Below, in pieces: positions 15,771 through 24,121 of a stretch of DNA of 64,000 nucleotides; positions within the stretch are counted from its first letter, which is position 1, and every line of letters begins with the position of its first letter. Made by a program: the position numbers and the translations under genes. Origin of the DNA: Bifidobacterium margollesii (GTDB lineage: Bacteria > Actinomycetota > Actinomycetes > Actinomycetales > Bifidobacteriaceae); NCBI RefSeq assembly GCF_002860355.1, contig NZ_NMWU01000011.1, positions 58,678 through 122,677 of the forward strand, in the 5' to 3' direction. The notes under the pieces are model-generated. The model had not been told where the DNA came from, did not search any database, and saw nothing but the letters and a program-made list of their open reading frames with translations.

Positions 15771-17336
15771 TCAGCGGCAGTGCAGGACGGTCCAGGAGAT
15801 CGGCGGCACGCTCACCTTCACGGTGCCGGCTGCGGCGTCGAGGACGGCGGTGTCGTTGACGGCGGGAACGACGTGGTTCTGATCGTCGGCGGTGTTGCGC
15901 GCGTCCGGATCGTCGTCGTGCAGGGTCTGCGCCTCCACGACGGTGTAGGAGGCGTCGTCGGGCAGATCGATCTCGAACTCGCCGGACTGATCGGCCGAGC
16001 GGTTCGCCACGAACACGGCGAGGGAACCGTCCGCCTCACGGACCGCGACGGCGTTCAGCGTGTCCACGTCGCCGTACTTGTCGGTGTGGTGCCGGTCGGA
16101 GGCGAGCTTCGGCTCCAGCACCGTGCCGCCCTTGGCGTGCTTGGCGGTGAGCGAGAACGGGTAGAAGGTGGTCTGGCGCCATGCGTCGCCGCCGGTCACG
16201 GTCATGATCGGGGCGATGACGTTGACGAGCTGGGCGAGGGATGCGGCATGCACACGGTCCGCGTTCTTCAGCAGGGTGATGAGCAGATCGCCGAACACCA
16301 TCGCATCGGCGGCGGAGTAGATGTCCTCCAGCAGGTGCGGATGCTCGGGCCAGTTGCCGATGCCCTCCGGGTTCTTCGACGGCTCGGAATCCTGATACCA
16401 CACGTTCCACTCGTCGAAGGAGATGTACACCTCGTGGTCGGACTTCAGGCGGGCCTTGGTGGCGTCGATGGCGGCGGCCACATCCTTGATGAAGGAGTCC
16501 ATATCGGCTCCGGATGCGAGGAAGCTGGTGACGTCGCCGTTCTTCGGCCAGTAGTAGGCGTGGCAGGAGATGAAGTCGATCAGATCGAAGGTGTGGGTGA
16601 GCACGGTCTCCTCCCACTCGCCGAACGCCGGCATCTCGTGGCTGGACGAGCCGCAGGCCACCAGTTCCAGATCGGGGTCGATCTGCCGCATGCCGAGGGC
16701 GGTCATGCGCGCCTTCTTAGCGTAGTCCTCGGCGTTGAGGTGGCCGAGCTGCCAGTCGCCGTCCATTTCGTTGCCGAGGCACCACATGCGGATGTTGAAG
16801 GGCTCGTCGGCGCCATTGGCACGACGTCGCTCGGAGAGTTCGGTGCCTCCGGGGATGTTGGCGTATTCCAGCAGGTCAAGGGCCTCCTGGGTGCCACGCA
16901 TGCCGAGGTTCACGGCCTCCATCAGCTCGTTGCCGCCGGTCTTCTCCAGCCACTTCGCCATCTCGTGCAGGCCGAACTCGTTGGTTTCGGTGGAGTGCCA
17001 GGCCAGATCGAGACGACGGGGGCGGTTCTCCTTCGGGCCGACGCCGTCCTCCCAGCGATAGCCGGAGACGAAATTGCCTCCGGGATAGCGCACGGTGGTC
17101 ACGCCGAGTTCCTTGACCAGATCGATCACGTCCTGACGGAAGCCATTCTCGTCGGCGGTGGGGTGGTTCGGCTCATAGACGCCTTCGTAGACGCAGCGTC
17201 CCAGATGCTCGACGAAGGAGCCGAAGAGTCGGTCGTTGACGGGGGCCACCTCGAACGCCGAATCGACGGTGAGTCTGGCGTGGGCGGTGGAGGTCGGGTT
17301 GGAGTCGTTGCCGTGGCTGGCGGTGGTTGCGGTCAT
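15771..17336 (-). CDS. Alpha-L-arabinofuranosidase, GH51
   Basis: Retaining exo-enzyme that releases L-arabinofuranose from arabinan, arabinoxylan fragments or glycosides; no signal peptide, so it works on imported substrates. The N-terminal SFVEHLGRCVYEGVYEP and RYPGGNFVSGYRWEDGVGP segments are GH51 hallmarks. The acid/base Glu is in GNEMDG (about residue 203) and the nucleophile Glu in FDEWNVWY (about residue 320). A C-terminal beta domain ends ISWTVLHCR. Start ATG 17336 has AAAGGAA at proper spacing; the longer frame to 17417 has none. Two TACAACNTTGT-type palindromes upstream suggest regulation by a LacI-family repressor. Confidence 0.95.
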   Translation of the reverse strand: MTATTASHGNDSNPTSTAHARLTVDSAFEVAPVNDRLFGSFVEHLGRCVYEGVYEPNHPTADENGFRQDVIDLVKELGVTTVRYPGGNFVSGYRWEDGVGPKENRPRRLDLAWHSTETNEFGLHEMAKWLEKTGGNELMEAVNLGMRGTQEALDLLEYANIPGGTELSERRRANGADEPFNIRMWCLGNEMDGDWQLGHLNAEDYAKKARMTALGMRQIDPDLELVACGSSSHEMPAFGEWEETVLTHTFDLIDFISCHAYYWPKNGDVTSFLASGADMDSFIKDVAAAIDATKARLKSDHEVYISFDEWNVWYQDSEPSKNPEGIGNWPEHPHLLEDIYSAADAMVFGDLLITLLKNADRVHAASLAQLVNVIAPIMTVTGGDAWRQTTFYPFSLTAKHAKGGTVLEPKLASDRHHTDKYGDVDTLNAVAVREADGSLAVFVANRSADQSGEFEIDLPDDASYTVVEAQTLHDDDPDARNTADDQNHVVPAVNDTAVLDAAAGTVKVSVPPISWTVLHCR

Positions 17337-17391
17337 TGAGGTTCCTTTCACATCATTGTGGATTGTTCGCCGGGTATTGCCCGACGTTAAT

Positions 17392-17401
17392 ACAACGTTG
17401 T
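17392..17401. promoter_or_regulatory. Operator-like palindrome upstream of the GH51 gene
   Basis: ACAACGTTGT, a perfect 10-bp palindrome 56 bases before the GH51 ATG. It shares TACAACNTTGT with the site at 17479-17494. Confidence 0.5.
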
Positions 17402-17472
17402 TCTTTATGGCACACAAAAATCAAGGCTTTCGCACAGCATTTACATGGTTAACCTTGATCGATCAGTACCGT

Positions 17473-17499
17473 TTGACAAGTACAACCTTGTACTAATTT
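17473..17499 (+). promoter_or_regulatory. Promoter with embedded operator for the AraJ-like transporter
   Basis: TTGACA (17473-17478) and TAATTT (17494-17499) flank AGTACAACCTTGTACT (17479-17494), a palindrome with 7-bp arms. A repressor bound there would occupy the spacer of the promoter. The transporter starts at 17680. Confidence 0.45.
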
Positions 17500-17679
17500 G
17501 GTAATATACACCCATGAGAGCCATCCCGCAACACCATCGAACGACGACTTGGCCTCTACGCGGTCAGATCGCCATCAACATCGCGGAACGGGCTACCCAT
17601 GATCGATTCGGCCGAATATCCGATGACGATCCGATGACGATGAATGCAACCGCAACAGAGACGGAGATCAGGAGATCAT

Positions 17680-18861
17680 ATGACGAAACACGCGAGCCGG
17701 GGACTGACGGCGCTGGCGTTCGGCACGTTTGCACTGGGCGCTGCGGAATTCGTGATGATGGGCGTGCTACCGCAGTCGGCGGCGAGCATGGGCGTGAGCA
17801 TCCCCACCGCAGGCCATTTCATCTCCGCCTATGCGATCGGCGTCTGCGTCGGCACGCTGTTTCTGGTGTTCGGGCGGCGCATCCCGCCACGCACGCTGCT
17901 GCTCGCTTTCGCCGCCCTTATCGCCATCGGCAATCTGATGGCCGCATGCTCGGCGAGCTACGTCATGCTGCTCGCCGCCCGATTCATCTCCGGACTGCCG
18001 CACGGTGCGTTCTTCGGCGTGGCGGCCATCGTAGCCAAGGCGCTGGCACAGCCCGGTCGCGAAGCGAGCGCCGTCTCGATTCCGCTCACCGGGCAGACCA
18101 TCGCCAACATGCTCGGCGTGCCGTTGGGCACCATGGTCGGCGAATTCCTCTCGTGGCGCATCGCCTTCGCGTTCCTCGGCGTCTGGGCCATCGGCGCGCT
18201 CGTGGTCATGCGATTGTGGGTGCCGAGACTACCCGCCATTCACGATGCCGGTCTGCTCGGCCAGTTCCGGTTCCTGACCAAGCCCGGCCCTTGGATGATC
18301 GTCGGCGCGGTGCTGCTCGGCAATACGGGCATCTTCTGCTGGTGGAGCTACGTGTCGCCGTGGCTCACGACGGTCGGAGGATTCCCTTCGGGCGCCACGC
18401 CGTTGCTGATGGCACTGGCCGGCTTCGGCATGGTGGTCGGCGGTATCTGCGGCGGCCGGCTGGGCGACCGCTGGCGCAACGGCGGATCGTCGGCCGTGGG
18501 CCAGTCCATCAGCTGCCTCGGTCTGGTGCTGGTCATGCTCGCGCCCGGCTCGATGCCGCTCGCCGCGGCACTGACGTTCCTGTGCTCGTTCAGCATGTTC
18601 TTCGTCAACGCGCCGCAGCAGCTGCTCATGGTGGATGTGGGCGAAGGCGGCGGCGAGATGATCGGATCGGCGCTGGTGCAGATCGGCTTCAATCTCGGCA
18701 ATTCCATCGGTGCCGCGATCGGCGGCATGACGCTGAACGCCACCGCCATGAACTACCGGCTCTCCTCCGGCGCCGGCATCCCGTTCACCTGCATCGCCGC
18801 ATTGCTGCTCGCCGCCTTCGCATGGCGGTACGAGCTGCGGGCGCCGCGCAATCCGCGTTGA
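17680..18861 (+). CDS. DHA1-type MFS transporter, AraJ-like
   Basis: 393 residues with about 12 helices. ALAFGTFALGAAEFVMMGVLP, ISAYAIGVCVG and RFISGLPHGAFFGVAA are the segments shared by AraJ/YdhP/SotB-type sugar or drug exporters. ATG 17680 follows AGGAGATCAT; the longer frame to 17644 has no ribosome site. Divergent from the GH51 gene, with an operator-like palindrome in its promoter that resembles one upstream of GH51, so it may export excess arabinose or a related sugar; the substrate cannot be read from the sequence. Confidence 0.85.
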   Translation: MTKHASRGLTALAFGTFALGAAEFVMMGVLPQSAASMGVSIPTAGHFISAYAIGVCVGTLFLVFGRRIPPRTLLLAFAALIAIGNLMAACSASYVMLLAARFISGLPHGAFFGVAAIVAKALAQPGREASAVSIPLTGQTIANMLGVPLGTMVGEFLSWRIAFAFLGVWAIGALVVMRLWVPRLPAIHDAGLLGQFRFLTKPGPWMIVGAVLLGNTGIFCWWSYVSPWLTTVGGFPSGATPLLMALAGFGMVVGGICGGRLGDRWRNGGSSAVGQSISCLGLVLVMLAPGSMPLAAALTFLCSFSMFFVNAPQQLLMVDVGEGGGEMIGSALVQIGFNLGNSIGAAIGGMTLNATAMNYRLSSGAGIPFTCIAALLLAAFAWRYELRAPRNPR

Positions 18862-18874
18862 CTTGCGGGGCCGG

Positions 18875-18880
18875 TAGTCT
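18875..18880 (+). promoter_or_regulatory. -10 box of trmD, leaderless
   Basis: TAGTCT, 7 bases before ATG 18888; no room for a ribosome site inside the message. Confidence 0.45.
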
Positions 18881-18887
18881 GGAGCGT

Positions 18888-20105
18888 ATGCATATTGACA
18901 TCGTTTCCGTGTTTCCGGAGTATTTTGACGTGCTGAAGCTCAGTCTGCTGGGCAAGGCGCAGGAACGTGGCCTCATCGACGTGCGGACTCATAATCTGCG
19001 CGACTGGACGCACGACGTGCATCACTCCGTGGACGACACGCCCGTTGGCGGCGGCGCGGGAATGGTGATGAAGCCCGAGGTGTGGGCGCAGTGTCTGGAT
19101 GATCTGCTGGGGATGAACGCCGTGGACTTCACGGAGTCGGATGGCGAACCCACGCTGACCCAGGATCCGGCCACGCTGGCCGCCGATCAGCGAAACGGAT
19201 CGGCGGCCCACCGGCCGGAATCCGGCGCCGACCTTGGAGCCGATGGTAACGACACCGACGATAAGACCGAAAACGTGCGCACCGGCTCCTACCCCGACGG
19301 CAGCAGCACCGAAGAGACGGAAGACGCCAATCGCCGTCAGCTGCTCGACGCCAAAAAGACCCCCGAGGAGCTGATCGCCGCATTGGATTCGCTGTACGGC
19401 GAGGACGCCGGCTACAACGTACCGGAATACGACTTCCCGGTGCCGAAGCACCCGGCCGGCAGCGACCGCATGGACTCCGCAAACGAACCCGGCACCGGCT
19501 CCGACTCCGGCACGGACAAGGTCAAGGTCAAGCCGATTCTGATCTTTCCGAATCCCTCGGCTCCCCTGTTCACGCAGCGGGACGCCACCGAGCTTTCCCG
19601 GGTCGGCCGTCTGGTATTCGGTTGCGGTCGGTACGAGGGCATCGATGCGCGTGTGCCGGAATACTACGCGCGGCAGGGCGTTGAGGTCCGCGAGTATTCG
19701 ATCGGCGACTACGTGCTCAACGGCGGCGAAGTGGCGGTGAGCGCGATGATCGAGGCGATCGTGCGTCTGCTGCCCGGATTCATGGGCAATCCTGAATCGA
19801 TCGTGGAGGAATCGTATACCGGCGATCCGCTGCTGGAACACCGGCAGTTCACCAAACCGACCTCGTGGAGGGGCATCGCCGTGCCGGACGTGCTCACCAG
19901 CGGGGACCACGGCAAGGTCGACCGCTATCGCCGCGACGAGGCTCTGGAGCGCACGGCCCGCATCCGCCCCGATCTGATCGAAAGCCTCGACTGCAAGGCG
20001 TTGAGCAAGGCCGATCGCAAGACGCTGATGTTGCTCGGCTGGGAGGTCTCCGGCCATCATCCACGTCAGATTCCCCCGGACCGGCTTCCTCTGCGGTATT
20101 TCTAG
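18888..20105 (+). CDS. trmD: tRNA (guanine-N1-)-methyltransferase TrmD with a 140-residue insert
   Basis: Methylates G37 of tRNAs with G36, preventing frameshifts. Residues 1-75 are standard TrmD (MHIDIVSVFPEYF ... DDTPVGGGAGMVMKPE), and from residue 217 the family resumes (ILIFPNPSAPLFTQRDATELS, CGRYEGIDARV, EYSIGDYVLNGGEVA with the AdoMet knot, GSGDHGK-type SGDHGKVDRYRR). Between them about 140 residues are acidic and low in complexity (DGNDTDDKTENVRTGSYPDG), making the protein 405 residues against the usual 230-280. The insert falls at the point where normal TrmD has a short loop, so the fold should survive. No stop or frameshift interrupts it. Confidence 0.95.
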   Translation: MHIDIVSVFPEYFDVLKLSLLGKAQERGLIDVRTHNLRDWTHDVHHSVDDTPVGGGAGMVMKPEVWAQCLDDLLGMNAVDFTESDGEPTLTQDPATLAADQRNGSAAHRPESGADLGADGNDTDDKTENVRTGSYPDGSSTEETEDANRRQLLDAKKTPEELIAALDSLYGEDAGYNVPEYDFPVPKHPAGSDRMDSANEPGTGSDSGTDKVKVKPILIFPNPSAPLFTQRDATELSRVGRLVFGCGRYEGIDARVPEYYARQGVEVREYSIGDYVLNGGEVAVSAMIEAIVRLLPGFMGNPESIVEESYTGDPLLEHRQFTKPTSWRGIAVPDVLTSGDHGKVDRYRRDEALERTARIRPDLIESLDCKALSKADRKTLMLLGWEVSGHHPRQIPPDRLPLRYF

Positions 20106-20151
20106 GAGCGGACCGTCCCGTCGAGCCGGTTCCTCTCTCATCCGTTCCGAG

Positions 20152-20410
20152 GCCCCTCATCCGTCCGGCTTCGCCGGCCACCTTCCCCCAAGGGGGAAGG
20201 CAAGTATGAACCGCTCCCGCCGGCGGGGGCTGGACCGGCAGGAGCATGACGAGCCGGGCGTCCCACCAGCTTCGCCCCCGCCGGCGGGGGGCTGGACGCC
20301 GAAGGCGTACTGGGGGTGGCGAACGACACAGCAGTCAGGAATCCACAGTCAGGCAGAGCCCGACCACCCTCAGTCAGGCAGAGCCTGACAGCTCCCGCCA
20401 GCGGGAGCTA
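20152..20410. repeat. Composite of type 1 and type 3 double-hairpin repeats
   Basis: A type 1 copy at 20152-20202, GC-rich CCCGCCGGCGGGG remnants at 20218-20300, and a type 3 copy at 20364-20410 (GTCAGGCAGAGCCTGAC then AGCTCCCGCCAGCGGGAGCT). The last hairpin ends in the rsmD stop codon, so it lies immediately behind that message. Confidence 0.8.
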
Positions 20411-20986
20411 CTCCTCCAGACAGTGTTCGACATAGAAGACGGCGGTTTCGCCGTAGGTACGGGTCTGCGTGATCTCCCAGCCTTCAGGTGCCATCGGATC
20501 GTCCGATCGAACCGACCGTTCCAGCATGATCACCCCACGCGGGTCGATAATGCCGTTGGCCGTCAGATCACGCAGCAGCTCGTTGCATGACTCGGTTTCG
20601 AACGCATACGGCGGATCGATGAACACCAGATCGAACGGACCATTGGGCGTGGCGACGAACTTTTCCGCGCGGGCCTTCACCGCACGGACGCTAAGATCGG
20701 CCGTCCAGGCACGAGACTGCCTCAGTTTGCTGAACGACCGGCTCAGCAGGCCCGCCGCCTGCCCCGCCGATTCAACGGCGACCAGGGATTTCGCGCCACG
20801 AGACAGCGCCTCCACGCCAAGCGCGCCGCTGCCGGCGAACAGATCAAGCACTCGGGCGTCACCCACCGCACCGATGGATATCAAATGTGAGAATATGGCC
20901 TCCTTGGCCCGGTCGGTGGTCGGTCTGGTGCCGGTCTTCGGCGCCGTAAGCTCAAAACCCTTGAATCGTCCCGCAATAATACGCAT
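20408..20986 (-). CDS. rsmD: 16S rRNA (guanine966-N2)-methyltransferase RsmD
   Basis: 192 residues from ATG 20986: MRIIAGRFKGFELTAP, then RPTTDRAKEAIFSHL, motif I LDLFAGSGALGVEALSRGA, and the catalytic motif IV FIDPPYAF, the complete pattern of RsmD. It modifies G966 in helix 31 of 16S rRNA. CATAAT lies 7 bases before the start, so the message is probably leaderless. The longer frame to 21088 runs toward recG and was not used. Same direction as recG, 58 bases downstream of its stop. Confidence 0.93.
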   Translation of the reverse strand: MRIIAGRFKGFELTAPKTGTRPTTDRAKEAIFSHLISIGAVGDARVLDLFAGSGALGVEALSRGAKSLVAVESAGQAAGLLSRSFSKLRQSRAWTADLSVRAVKARAEKFVATPNGPFDLVFIDPPYAFETESCNELLRDLTANGIIDPRGVIMLERSVRSDDPMAPEGWEITQTRTYGETAVFYVEHCLEE

Positions 20987-21044
20987 GGATCCCATTATGC
21001 ACGGCCGGAAGCAGGGCAGGAAGCAAGGCTCATACTCCGCCCGG

Positions 21045-23558
21045 TCACGTACTGGTGATGAACCGCTCGTTGCCGCGCGTGAAATCAATCACGGCGCCGG
21101 CCAGCTGCGTGGCACCGGCCAGATCCGGATCGGCATCAAGCAGTTCGCGGGCCTGCTCACGCGCCTGCGCGATCATATCGGCGTCCTTCACCACGCGCAG
21201 CAGCTTCAACGATGATCGTCCGCCGGACTGCGCGTCGCCCAACACGTCGCCGGCCCCGCGCAACTCCAGATCGGCCTGCGCGATGTCCGCCCCGTCGGTG
21301 GACGTGCGAATCACCTCAAGCCGCTGAGCCGCAATGGAATCCGGCTCGGCACGCGAGATCAGGAACGCCCAGCTGTTCGTACCGCCACGGCCGACGCGAC
21401 CTCGCAGCTGATGCAACTGCGAGAGACCGAACCGGTCGGCGTCGAACACCACGATGCAGCTGGCCTGCGGCACATCCACACCCACCTCGATCACGGTGGT
21501 GGCCACCAGCACCGGCGTTTCACCGTTGGAGAACCAGTCCATCACCTGTTTCTTGGTTTCGTCGTCGTCCCGACCGGTCAGCGTGGCGATTGCGATGCCC
21601 TTGAACTGCGGCAGTCCTGCCAGACGCCGGGAGATCTCCTCCACGGAGTGGAGCGGAGGCTTGGCTTCGCCGTCCTCCCCAGCGTCATCGAACGGATCTT
21701 CGATGAACAGACCGGTCTCCTCTCCGCGGCTCCGGTTAGCCGTCCTGCCGGAGCCGGTTTTCGACGCCTCACCACGGCCCGGCGCAGCGCCACCGGCCAC
21801 AGCGCCACCTGCCACCACGGCGGGAACGTCATCGTCGTCCGGATTCTCCTCGATGCGCGGGCAGACGATATACGCCCGCTCCCCCGCATCCACTCGGCGG
21901 CGGATATGAACGAACATACGGGCCATCATCGGACCATCCGCCTCGGGAACCACCACCGTGCGGATCGGCTTGCGACCGCCGGGCAGCTCGGTGAGCCAGG
22001 AGATATCGAGATCACCGAACCATGTCATCGCCGCGGTGCGCGGAATCGGCGTGGCCGTCATCACCAGCAGATGAGGAGCCTTCTCCGACTTACGCCGCAA
22101 CGTCTCACGCTGCTCCACACCGAACCGATGCTGCTCGTCGATCACCGCCAGCGCGAGGTTCGGCGCCTGGAACGTCTTGGAGAACGCGGCGTGCGTGGCC
22201 ACCACGATGCACGGCTCGCCGCTGGCCGCCTTGGCCAGCACGCGCCGGCGTCGGGCGAGCTTCATGCCTCCGGTGAGCAGCAGCACCGGAACAACGTCCC
22301 CCTCCATGCCATCGAGCATGCGGGAGATGCCCTCGTAATGCTGTTCGGCCAATACCTGGGTCGGCGCGACCAGCACCGCCTGATGACCGGCGTCGACGGC
22401 CTGCAGCATGGCGGCGACGGCCACCACCGTCTTGCCCGAACCGACCTCGCCCTGCAGCAGCCGCTGCATCGGCGACGATTTCGACATATCGGTGGTGATG
22501 TCGTCAATCACCTTCCGCTGGCCGCCGGTGAGGTCGAACGGCAGCGAATAGATGAACCGCTGCTTCGCCGAAGCCACGTCCCCGTTGGGCGAGGGGCATG
22601 CGAACGCCTCGATCTCACCGCTGGCCGCACGGGCCTTGAGCAGCGAGACCTGGGAGACGAACGCCTCCTCGAATCGCAGCGTACGAATGCCCTCGTGGAA
22701 CCGTTGCACCGAATCGGGATTGTGGATGGCCGCAAACGCCTCGGCCCGGTGAAGCAGATGGTTCCGTTCCCGCACCGATTCCGGCAGCACATCGACGATG
22801 GTCTGCTCCAGGCAGGCAGGGTCAATCGAAACCGAGTCGATCGCCGGCTGCGGCTGCACACCGTTTGCGGACACCGAGTTTGCGGACACCGACCCGACCT
22901 CGCTGGCAGCCGCAGGGTCAGACACACCCTCCGGCGAACCACCCTGAGAGGCCTCCTGGGAGGCGAGCAGGCGCAGGAATCCCAGAATCGATTCGTGAAT
23001 ATGATCGCTGGAAATCCGCGAACTGGCGTGATACACCGGCTGCGGCCGGGAGACCTTGGCCAGTGCGGATTCCAGCGAATCGACTTCCGCCGCATGGCCT
23101 TCCGGATCGCTGACCACCACCACGTCCGGATGGGTGAACTGCAGCTGCCCGTTGAATTCGCTTGGTTCGCCGGCCGCCACGATCACCGAACCGGCCTTCA
23201 GCCGCGAGCCCATCCAATCCGCATACCCCTTGTTGTGCGAAAAGAACACCAGTCTCGCGGAAGCCGGCATCGCAGACGCTTCGCCCTGCACGTCGGCATC
23301 GTCCACCAACGCCTCCACCCGGAATCCGCGTCGGGCATTCATCGGCATCACGCGCAATTGCCGCACGGTGGCCGGAAACGCGGCCTTGATGCCGATGCGC
23401 ATCCGGGCGATCGGCGTCACCGGCACGGGATCGGTCACTCGGAACGGGTAGTACGTCAACGCTTCGCCGAGCGTGGTCACGCCCAGCGACTTGAGCGCAC
23501 CGACCCGTCGTTTGTTCGTCATCAGCGACGAGATCGCGGAATCCAGTGAAACAGCCAT
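21045..23558 (-). CDS. recG: ATP-dependent DNA helicase RecG
   Basis: Monomeric branch-migrating helicase that remodels stalled forks. N-terminal wedge/OB domain (GVTTLGEALTYYPFRV ... RLVFFSHNKGYADWMGSRL), Walker A GEVGSGKT, DEQHRFG box, TATPIPRT, then the second RecA domain with LTGRDDDE, ATTVIEVGVDVPQA and QLHQLRGRVGRG. ATG 23558 follows GGGAGGT. Two low-complexity inserts are unusual: about residues 195-235 (SQGGSPEGVSDPAAASEVG) in the wedge domain and about 575-630 (Gly/Ala then acidic) between the motor domains. Length 837 against about 690-740 in most relatives. Confidence 0.95.
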   Translation of the reverse strand: MAVSLDSAISSLMTNKRRVGALKSLGVTTLGEALTYYPFRVTDPVPVTPIARMRIGIKAAFPATVRQLRVMPMNARRGFRVEALVDDADVQGEASAMPASARLVFFSHNKGYADWMGSRLKAGSVIVAAGEPSEFNGQLQFTHPDVVVVSDPEGHAAEVDSLESALAKVSRPQPVYHASSRISSDHIHESILGFLRLLASQEASQGGSPEGVSDPAAASEVGSVSANSVSANGVQPQPAIDSVSIDPACLEQTIVDVLPESVRERNHLLHRAEAFAAIHNPDSVQRFHEGIRTLRFEEAFVSQVSLLKARAASGEIEAFACPSPNGDVASAKQRFIYSLPFDLTGGQRKVIDDITTDMSKSSPMQRLLQGEVGSGKTVVAVAAMLQAVDAGHQAVLVAPTQVLAEQHYEGISRMLDGMEGDVVPVLLLTGGMKLARRRRVLAKAASGEPCIVVATHAAFSKTFQAPNLALAVIDEQHRFGVEQRETLRRKSEKAPHLLVMTATPIPRTAAMTWFGDLDISWLTELPGGRKPIRTVVVPEADGPMMARMFVHIRRRVDAGERAYIVCPRIEENPDDDDVPAVVAGGAVAGGAAPGRGEASKTGSGRTANRSRGEETGLFIEDPFDDAGEDGEAKPPLHSVEEISRRLAGLPQFKGIAIATLTGRDDDETKKQVMDWFSNGETPVLVATTVIEVGVDVPQASCIVVFDADRFGLSQLHQLRGRVGRGGTNSWAFLISRAEPDSIAAQRLEVIRTSTDGADIAQADLELRGAGDVLGDAQSGGRSSLKLLRVVKDADMIAQAREQARELLDADPDLAGATQLAGAVIDFTRGNERFITST

Positions 23559-23660
23559 GGGACCTCCCGTTTCGTTGACTGCGGATGATCGGAGATGCGA
23601 CCGCCACCAGCGGGTGCACATCATCAGCGGATGATTGACGTCATCGGCGGGTGCACTAAC

Positions 23661-23694
23661 AATAAACCCCCGGAATCATGCAATTCCGAGGGTT
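23661..23694 (-). terminator. Terminator after rpmB
   Basis: On the minus strand AACCCTCGGAAT pairs with ATTCCGGGGGTT around TGCATG and continues TTATTG; 23 bases after the rpmB stop. Confidence 0.8.
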
Positions 23695-23716
23695 ACGGTT
23701 GCTACGCAATGCGCAA

Positions 23717-23908
23717 TCAGGCGACACGCTGAACCTTGCCGGCCTTCAGGCAGGAGGTGCACACGCGCAGGCGAACGTTCTCGCCATCCACGGAGGTGCG
23801 AACCGACTGCAGGTTCGGCAGGAAGCGGCGCTTGTTGCGGATATGCGAGTGAGAAACGGTGTATCCGACCTGCGGACCCTTGCCGCACACTGCACAACGA
23901 GCTGCCAT
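23717..23908 (-). CDS. rpmB: Large-subunit ribosomal protein bL28
   Basis: 63 residues: [20 protein letters not shown] ... [10 protein letters not shown] ... [18 protein letters not shown]. The two CxxC pairs (CAVC and CTSC) are the zinc-binding form of bL28, so this is the C+ paralogue type. AGAGGAG precedes ATG 23908. Own promoter and terminator make it monocistronic. Confidence 0.96.
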   Translation of the reverse strand: MAARCAVCGKGPQVGYTVSHSHIRNKRRFLPNLQSVRTSVDGENVRLRVCTSCLKAGKVQRVA

Positions 23909-23991
23909 GATGGACTCCTCTGACTTACTGTTTGTTCAAGTCTTCCCGTGTCCCCGTCGGGAAATCCCCGGCTTGAACACACAACTTCACG

Positions 23992-24020
23992 ATGTTACCG
24001 CGAAATCCGCAAAGAAGCAA
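23992..24020 (-). promoter_or_regulatory. Promoter of rpmB
   Basis: Minus strand: TTGCTT (24020-24015), 17-base spacer, TAACAT (23997-23992), about 83 bases before the start. Confidence 0.5.
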
Positions 24021-24121
24021 ATAATGCGTGTATCATGCCGAGTCTTTCACATTCTACCGAACCCATGACTCGCCCGGAATCCCCCGGCGTGCATCCACCG
24101 GTCAGGGCACACATCAGCCGG

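Noticed and set aside
15732-17339. 535-codon plus-strand frame opposite GH51
   Set aside because: Shadow of the GH51 gene, which has both catalytic Glu motifs and a ribosome site.
17514-18887. Upstream 458 codons in frame with trmD
   Set aside because: They translate the MFS gene in the wrong frame (Arg/His-rich). TrmD starts at 18888 with a -10 box 7 bases ahead.
21411-23549. 712-codon plus-strand frame opposite recG
   Set aside because: Antisense shadow with His/Arg/Gly bias; recG has all helicase motifs.
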